From Tannerella sp. (lineage in GTDB: Bacteria > Bacteroidota > Bacteroidia > Bacteroidales > Tannerellaceae), in the NCBI GenBank assembly GCA_031283915.1, contig JAITAY010000174.1:1-11156 (forward strand): 11,156 bases of DNA, in the 5' to 3' direction. Shown here piece by piece: positions 7,775 through 11,156 of the stretch. A program made the position numbers and the translations under genes. Within the stretch, counting starts at the first letter, position 1. Each line of letters starts with the position of its first letter. A model generated the notes under the pieces. It saw nothing but the letters and a program-made list of their open reading frames with translations. It searched no databases and had not been told where the DNA came from.

Positions 7775-7782
7775 CAAAGGTA
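7775..7782 (-). promoter_or_regulatory. Candidate -7 box before pyrH
   Basis: On the minus strand this reads TACCTTTG, a match to TAnnTTTG, 20 bases before the pyrH ATG. The expected -33 region near 7800-7806 has only GTTTAG. It lies just downstream of the birA stop and could give pyrH its own transcription within the yraN-birA-pyrH cluster. The match is to one box only, so confidence is modest. Confidence 0.35.
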
Positions 7783-7796
7783 GTCAATTTTTGAAT

Positions 7797-8567
7797 CTAA
7801 ACATGGCGGACTTCCTTGAATGCGTAACGGGATACGGCGCCATCCCTGCGTTCGAGAAGCAGGTGGCCGGAGGGTTCAATCTCCCTGAGACGGGCTTCAA
7901 AACGTCCGCCGGCATCTTCGTAGAGATAAAACCCGTTTTTCCGGTATTGAGCCTTCACATATTCCCGGTGAATCTTCTCTTGTCCGTCCGATTCCAACAG
8001 CTCGACAAGTTGATGAAATTCGACGCGCAATTGTTTAAGCATATCTTTTGGGTCATATCTGAGGCCGGTGATCTGCGACAGCGACAGCGGATTCGGGGCA
8101 TCGCTATGGAAGCTTTTCTGGTTTAAGTTCAGGCCGATACCGATAATGGAACGGGTAATCCGGTCTCCATCAATCTCGTTTTCGATCAGGATGCCGCCGA
8201 CTTTTCCGGACATCCAGTAAAGATCGTTCGGCCATTTGACGGTAACGGCCAGTACATGCCTGTCTAATATATGCTTAACGCTTAAAGCCGCCATCTCGGC
8301 AAGAACAAAAGACTGTGCGGCCGACAACTGGACAGGGCAATACAGGAGACTGCATGTCAGGTTCCGACCGGCTTCCGATTCCCAGCTTGCGCCGGACTGT
8401 CCGCGTCCGGCTGTCTGGAAACCAGCCATAACGACACTTTCGCTCGTCAACTCACCCGCCGCCCGTGTACGCATCTCCCGATTCGTGGAATCGGTTTCTT
8501 CCAGATAAATCACCGGAGGAAATTCAAAATCTGTTGTGCTCATTCTCGTTCCGAAATTAGTTGTCAT
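7797..8567 (-). CDS. birA: Biotin--[acetyl-CoA-carboxylase] ligase
   Basis: BirA makes biotinyl-AMP from biotin and ATP and attaches biotin to the acceptor lysine of biotin carboxyl carrier proteins. The 256-residue product shows ETDSTN at 24-29, the nucleotide and biotin loop GRGQSG at 54-59 with the following W62, KWPNDLYW at 111-118 (K111 being the expected catalytic lysine), GGILIENE at 124-131 and GIGLNLN at 143-149. A small SH3-like C-terminal domain covers about 212-256. There is no N-terminal helix-turn-helix domain, so it is a class I ligase without the biotin operon repressor function of E. coli BirA. The start chosen at 8565-8567 overlaps the yraN stop as ATGA, suggesting coupled translation. 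The ATG at 8541-8543 (248 residues) is a reasonable alternative that still keeps every motif. Confidence 0.93.
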   Translation of the reverse strand: MTTNFGTRMSTTDFEFPPVIYLEETDSTNREMRTRAAGELTSESVVMAGFQTAGRGQSGASWESEAGRNLTCSLLYCPVQLSAAQSFVLAEMAALSVKHILDRHVLAVTVKWPNDLYWMSGKVGGILIENEIDGDRITRSIIGIGLNLNQKSFHSDAPNPLSLSQITGLRYDPKDMLKQLRVEFHQLVELLESDGQEKIHREYVKAQYRKNGFYLYEDAGGRFEARLREIEPSGHLLLERRDGAVSRYAFKEVRHV

Positions 8568-8935
8568 CCGTTTACAGGTGCAAAAAAAGCATCCTGGATA
8601 TGTTCGAATACCCTGCAAATCTGTCCGTTTTGCGTCAGGCTTATGACATCGAAGCGGACGGGAAGCGTTACATCGTATTTTTGAACGTATGCATCCGCCG
8701 CCGCGGCAATCCGCTGGATTTTGGAACGTCCGACGGATTTTTCAGGCGAGACCAGATAATCCACCGCACGTGTTTTCACTTCCACAACTACCAATTCCCG
8801 GCCGTCGGTGGCCACAATATCCAGTTCATAACGGTGAAACCGCCAGTTGGTCTGTAAAATCGTGTAACCGCATCCCTGCAAATAGGAACATGCAACGGTT
8901 TCGCCGGCTTTACCTGTATCGTTTTTCTTTGACAT
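8564..8935 (-). CDS. YraN/UPF0102 family nuclease-fold protein
   Basis: This 123-residue protein belongs to the YraN (UPF0102) family, small proteins with a restriction-endonuclease-like fold whose physiological role is not settled. Visible family features are GKAGETVACSYLQGCGYTIL at 8-27, NWRFHRYELDIVATDG at 30-45 and LVVVEVKTR at 48-56. E37, D39, E52 and K54 would form the usual ExD...ExK metal-binding arrangement of the fold. VSPEKSVGRSKIQRI at 62-76 is the conserved basic segment that follows it. The length is normal for the family. It appears to be the first gene of the cluster with birA and pyrH, with a good promoter candidate just upstream, and its stop overlaps the birA start by four bases. 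Confidence 0.93.
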   Translation of the reverse strand: MSKKNDTGKAGETVACSYLQGCGYTILQTNWRFHRYELDIVATDGRELVVVEVKTRAVDYLVSPEKSVGRSKIQRIAAAADAYVQKYDVTLPVRFDVISLTQNGQICRVFEHIQDAFFAPVNG

Positions 8936-8952
8936 GGTTCATTTCTGTTTTG

Positions 8953-9132
8953 ATGCAGCAAAGATACAATATTTCGGCTCCTCCCAATTCTGCAACTGGA
9001 CGTTATAATATCCGGAAACATTTGAACGGGTTAGCGGAAAACTCGCCGAACTACGACAAAATGTTCATCGACAGGCACCATGTAGACGTATTGCTGGGGT
9101 ATACCATGTTCGACGATTTTTTCTCAGTGTAA
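8953..9132 (+). CDS. Unrecognised 59-codon open frame, possible gene remnant
   Basis: The plus strand is open from an ATG at 8953 to a TAA at 9132. From about residue 15 the reading is GRYNIRKHLNGLAENSPNYD and then KMFIDRHHVDVLLGYTMFDD, ending in FFSV. Codon use in this later part (GAC, AAC, TAC, TTC, ATC, CTG) resembles that of the real genes in the window, whereas the first 15 codons do not, and those overlap the yraN promoter candidate on the other strand. It might be the 3' end of a gene whose 5' part has been lost, or a small real gene. I do not recognise a family. Confidence 0.25.
   Translation: MQQRYNISAPPNSATGRYNIRKHLNGLAENSPNYDKMFIDRHHVDVLLGYTMFDDFFSV
8959..8987 (-). promoter_or_regulatory. 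Candidate yraN promoter, Bacteroides type
   Basis: On the minus strand, TTG at 8987-8985 (the -33 region) is followed after 18 bases by TATCTTTG at 8966-8959, an exact match to the -7 consensus TAnnTTTG. This is the best-spaced promoter of the window. Transcription would start near 8952, giving a short leader to the yraN ATG at 8935, and would read through birA and probably pyrH. Confidence 0.55.
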
Positions 9133-9423
9133 TGACAAAAGGTCGAATAGAGAATTAAAATCTGTATACATTTGGATTTTGAAATATAAAGAAGATATTA
9201 GAAATTCCGTGAGCATGGCTAACTCTTTTTTTGAGGCGCTATCCGTCTTTAACCGAAGTAAAACCACGGGAAATACACGCAGGAACGGCACAAAGACATG
9301 GAACACACGAAGATTTTTTTCCTCTGTGTGCTCCGAAGGGAAGGGTTCGATGGCCTGCAAACGGAAAAATGTAGTCATTCAGCGAATATAATTTCCGGCT
9401 CATGACGTACAGACAGAGAAATA
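9133..9423. other. Intergenic stretch before the lipoprotein gene
   Basis: Open frames on both strands here (up to 84 codons) have irregular composition and no recognised motif, so none is called. The first half is AT-rich. The second half carries the degenerate CACGG-like tract listed separately. No RNA gene is recognised. Confidence 0.5.
9264..9330. repeat. Degenerate CACGG/GGAA purine-rich tract with T-run
   Basis: From 9264 to 9310 the plus strand repeats a loose unit (CCACGGGAAATA, CACGCAGGAACGG, CACAAAGACATGGAA, CACACGAAG), followed by seven T at 9314-9320 and CTCTGTGTG at 9322-9330. CACAC and GTGTG can pair across the T-run. Tracts of this flavour occur between genes in many Bacteroidota genomes as I recall them. 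Function is unknown, and the stem is too weak to call a terminator. Confidence 0.35.
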
Positions 9424-9428
9424 ATGCG

Positions 9429-9436
9429 TATTTTTG
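9429..9436 (+). promoter_or_regulatory. Candidate -7 box before the lipoprotein gene
   Basis: TATTTTTG matches TAnnTTTG and lies 26 bases before the ATG at 9463. No TTTG is visible at the -33 spacing. If real, it places the upstream in-frame ATG at 9424 outside the transcript and favours the start at 9463. Confidence 0.3.
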
Positions 9437-9462
9437 GCCGTTTATTTTTAAAATATATTTCA

Positions 9463-11106
9463 ATGAATCAAACGGGACATCCATCTGTGGTGTATTATTG
9501 GAGAAAGATTAAATTTTTGTTTGTTGCGGGGAGTATGCTTTTCCTTGCAGGTTGTCATCAGGAACAGGCCGTGCGCCGGTCGCGGTTGATTTTTAACTGC
9601 GACGGTACCGATCTGCTGGGTAATTTTATGTTCAACCGCCGGCCGCTCTCGCTGGCCGATGTCAATGCCTACGTGGATGCGTATGCCGGCACGCAGATCA
9701 CTACCTTCATGATGTGCAGCGGCGCTCATAACCTTTACTACCGCTCGGCCTGGACGCGGATCATCGGCGAGGAGGCGCCCGGCATGACCGTTGACGCAAC
9801 TAGTGAAGACCCGGAAAACGTCGGGGTCTATTACCGGAACTACCTGAACGTGGAACGGGAGGGGACGGATGTCATTACGGCTGTATTGCAGCGGGCGCGG
9901 GAGAAGCATCTGGAGACATTCATCTCCTACCGGATGAACGACCTCCATTTCAACGCCCCCGACCAGTCGCCACTCAGTTATTGCGATTTCTGGGCGAATC
10001 ATCCCGAATACTGGATCAACGAAGACATTGGCTGGCACAGCGAAGGAGCCTTCGACTTCGCTCATCCCGAAGTACGTGCCTTCAAGACAGGCATCATCGC
10101 CGAACAGTTGGATAAATATGGACACCTGCTGGACGGCTTCGACCTCGATTTTATGCGTTTCATCGTCTATTTCAAACAGCAGGAAGGCTTGAAACATGCG
10201 CCCCTGATGACGGAATTGATCCGTACGGTACGGCAGGAAGTGGATAAGGTGTCGGCGCGCACCGGCCGGAACATACTGCTCTCCGTGCGTGTGCCGGTCG
10301 ATATGGACTGTTGTATGCAGAAGGGACTGGACGTTAAGGAATGGGTTCGGCTCGGACTGGTGGACATCGTGAACATCGGCGTCCACTGGTGCGGACATCC
10401 CGCTATGCCGGTGGCGAAGTTCCGCAGTCAACTGGAGAATGACCGGATACCGATCTATGCGACTGTGGACGACGGGGGATACCGGCCGCGCGAAACGTAT
10501 TCCCACGGAATGCGCCGGGGTATGGCTGCGCACATCTACGCCCAGGGCGGCGATGGCATCTACCTTTTTAACCATTTCATCGGGGGAGCCTATGACGAAA
10601 CACTGTCGCAGGGGAGCTTGTGCCGCCGTACCATCGAACCGCTGCTTCATGAACTTGGTTCGCCGGAGACGCTTCGACGACGCAACAAGATATTTGCGAT
10701 TGACGACGGCGCTGCCGCCGCCTACGGTTACCGTCCGGATACGCCGTTGCCGCTGTCTGTCTCTGCGGCCGAACAGTCCAGGGCAGATCTGTACGTGGCC
10801 GACCCCTTGCCGGAGGATCTGCCGGAGGAAGCAGTATTATTCATCCGTACCGACCGACCGGAACTGCTCGCCGTCAATGTAAACGGAACTCCGGTCAACG
10901 AACAGGAACCGGCATACGTGACTTCCTTTGACCGAGACCACAATCTCGAAAATACGGAAACGGTATATGCCTATCGTGTCCCCGTCACTCTCCTGCAACA
11001 GGGCTATAACACCGTCGCTTTCCGCTCGCAGGGCGGCGAACTGAAGGTCAAACGGCTGGAAATAGCCTTGCTGTACGGCCCGGTGGAAACAAACGGATAT
11101 CTGTAA
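9463..11106 (+). CDS. Lipoprotein, TIM-barrel glycoside-hydrolase-like
   Basis: This encodes a 547-residue exported lipoprotein. Basic RKIK at 14-17, a hydrophobic run at 18-30 and the lipobox L-A-G-C with C31 form a clear signal. An ATG at 9424 would add 13 residues before it, but 9463 gives the more normal signal length. Residues about 40-400 look like a (beta/alpha)8 barrel of the sugar-hydrolase kind: IFNCDGTDLL at 43-52, CDFWANHPEYWINED at 174-188, FDFAHPEVRAF at 197-207, LDGFDLDFMRF at 223-233, LLSVRVP at 272-278 and AQGGDGIYLFNHF at 360-372. D227 and D229 in GFDLDFMRF are the best candidates for catalytic or substrate-binding acids. Residues about 410-547 appear beta-rich, with VNVNGTPVNE at 471-480 and GYNTVAFRSQGG at 514-525, suggesting a jelly-roll domain. 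It resembles GHL10-type hydrolase-like proteins; substrate and exact family are unknown. No SusC/SusD pair is adjacent within the window. Confidence 0.82.
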   Translation: MNQTGHPSVVYYWRKIKFLFVAGSMLFLAGCHQEQAVRRSRLIFNCDGTDLLGNFMFNRRPLSLADVNAYVDAYAGTQITTFMMCSGAHNLYYRSAWTRIIGEEAPGMTVDATSEDPENVGVYYRNYLNVEREGTDVITAVLQRAREKHLETFISYRMNDLHFNAPDQSPLSYCDFWANHPEYWINEDIGWHSEGAFDFAHPEVRAFKTGIIAEQLDKYGHLLDGFDLDFMRFIVYFKQQEGLKHAPLMTELIRTVRQEVDKVSARTGRNILLSVRVPVDMDCCMQKGLDVKEWVRLGLVDIVNIGVHWCGHPAMPVAKFRSQLENDRIPIYATVDDGGYRPRETYSHGMRRGMAAHIYAQGGDGIYLFNHFIGGAYDETLSQGSLCRRTIEPLLHELGSPETLRRRNKIFAIDDGAAAAYGYRPDTPLPLSVSAAEQSRADLYVADPLPEDLPEEAVLFIRTDRPELLAVNVNGTPVNEQEPAYVTSFDRDHNLENTETVYAYRVPVTLLQQGYNTVAFRSQGGELKVKRLEIALLYGPVETNGYL

Positions 11107-11156
11107 TGATGAAGCATGAATGGTGAATGACTTCGGAGTTCCGACTGACTTTTATT

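Noticed and set aside
9124..9378. Minus-strand 84-codon open frame in the intergenic region
   Set aside because: It runs across the degenerate repeat tract, lacks recognisable motifs and overlaps another frame on the plus strand of equal quality.
9460..10650. Minus-strand open frame of 396 codons
   Set aside because: It is antisense to the lipoprotein gene, whose signal peptide and barrel motifs make the plus strand the coding one.
1..11156. CRISPR array, tRNA, rRNA or toxin-antitoxin pair
   Set aside because: The sequence was read for regular spacer repeats, cloverleaf-like arms and small paired genes, and none was found.

Overview
The window is about 11.2 kb of chromosome from a member of the Bacteroidota, most likely the Bacteroidales. 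Three things point there: recognisable proteins with Bacteroidales character (a DUF4296 lipoprotein, a DksA/TraR-type protein lacking most of its zinc cysteines, a long KMSKR-type isoleucyl-tRNA synthetase), leaders without Shine-Dalgarno sequences, and upstream boxes of the form TAnnTTTG, the -7 element of the Bacteroides housekeeping sigma factor. The genus cannot be fixed from the sequence; a Tannerellaceae-like genome of medium GC is a guess.

Layout. Positions 1-314 (minus) hold most of an MmcQ/YjbR-like gene cut by the window edge. Positions 374-5723 (minus) are one probable operon, transcribed ileS, dksA-like, lspA, DUF4296 lipoprotein. Positions 5724-7043 contain no intact gene; they carry the ileS promoter region and decayed pieces of an IS630-family (DD34E) insertion sequence. 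A C-terminal transposase half lies on the minus strand and a probable frameshifted N-terminal half on the plus strand. Positions 7044-8935 (minus) are a second cluster, yraN, birA, pyrH, with a good promoter candidate before yraN and a weaker one before pyrH. Positions 8936-9462 are a divergent intergenic region with an unexplained 59-codon open frame and a degenerate purine-rich repeat tract. Positions 9463-11106 (plus) encode a lipoprotein that looks like a TIM-barrel glycoside-hydrolase-like enzyme with a C-terminal beta-rich domain.

How the genes work together. The first operon joins translation (IleRS), a small transcription-related regulator and lipoprotein maturation (LspA), followed directly by a lipoprotein that LspA would process. 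The second cluster supplies UMP kinase, biotin ligase and a YraN/UPF0102 nuclease-fold protein. Most of the window is core housekeeping DNA. The points most worth attention are the altered class I signature of the IleRS (GIHH in place of HxGH, with KMSKR), the opposed halves of the IS630 remnant, and the uncharacterised lipoprotein hydrolase. No convincing new multi-gene system is visible.
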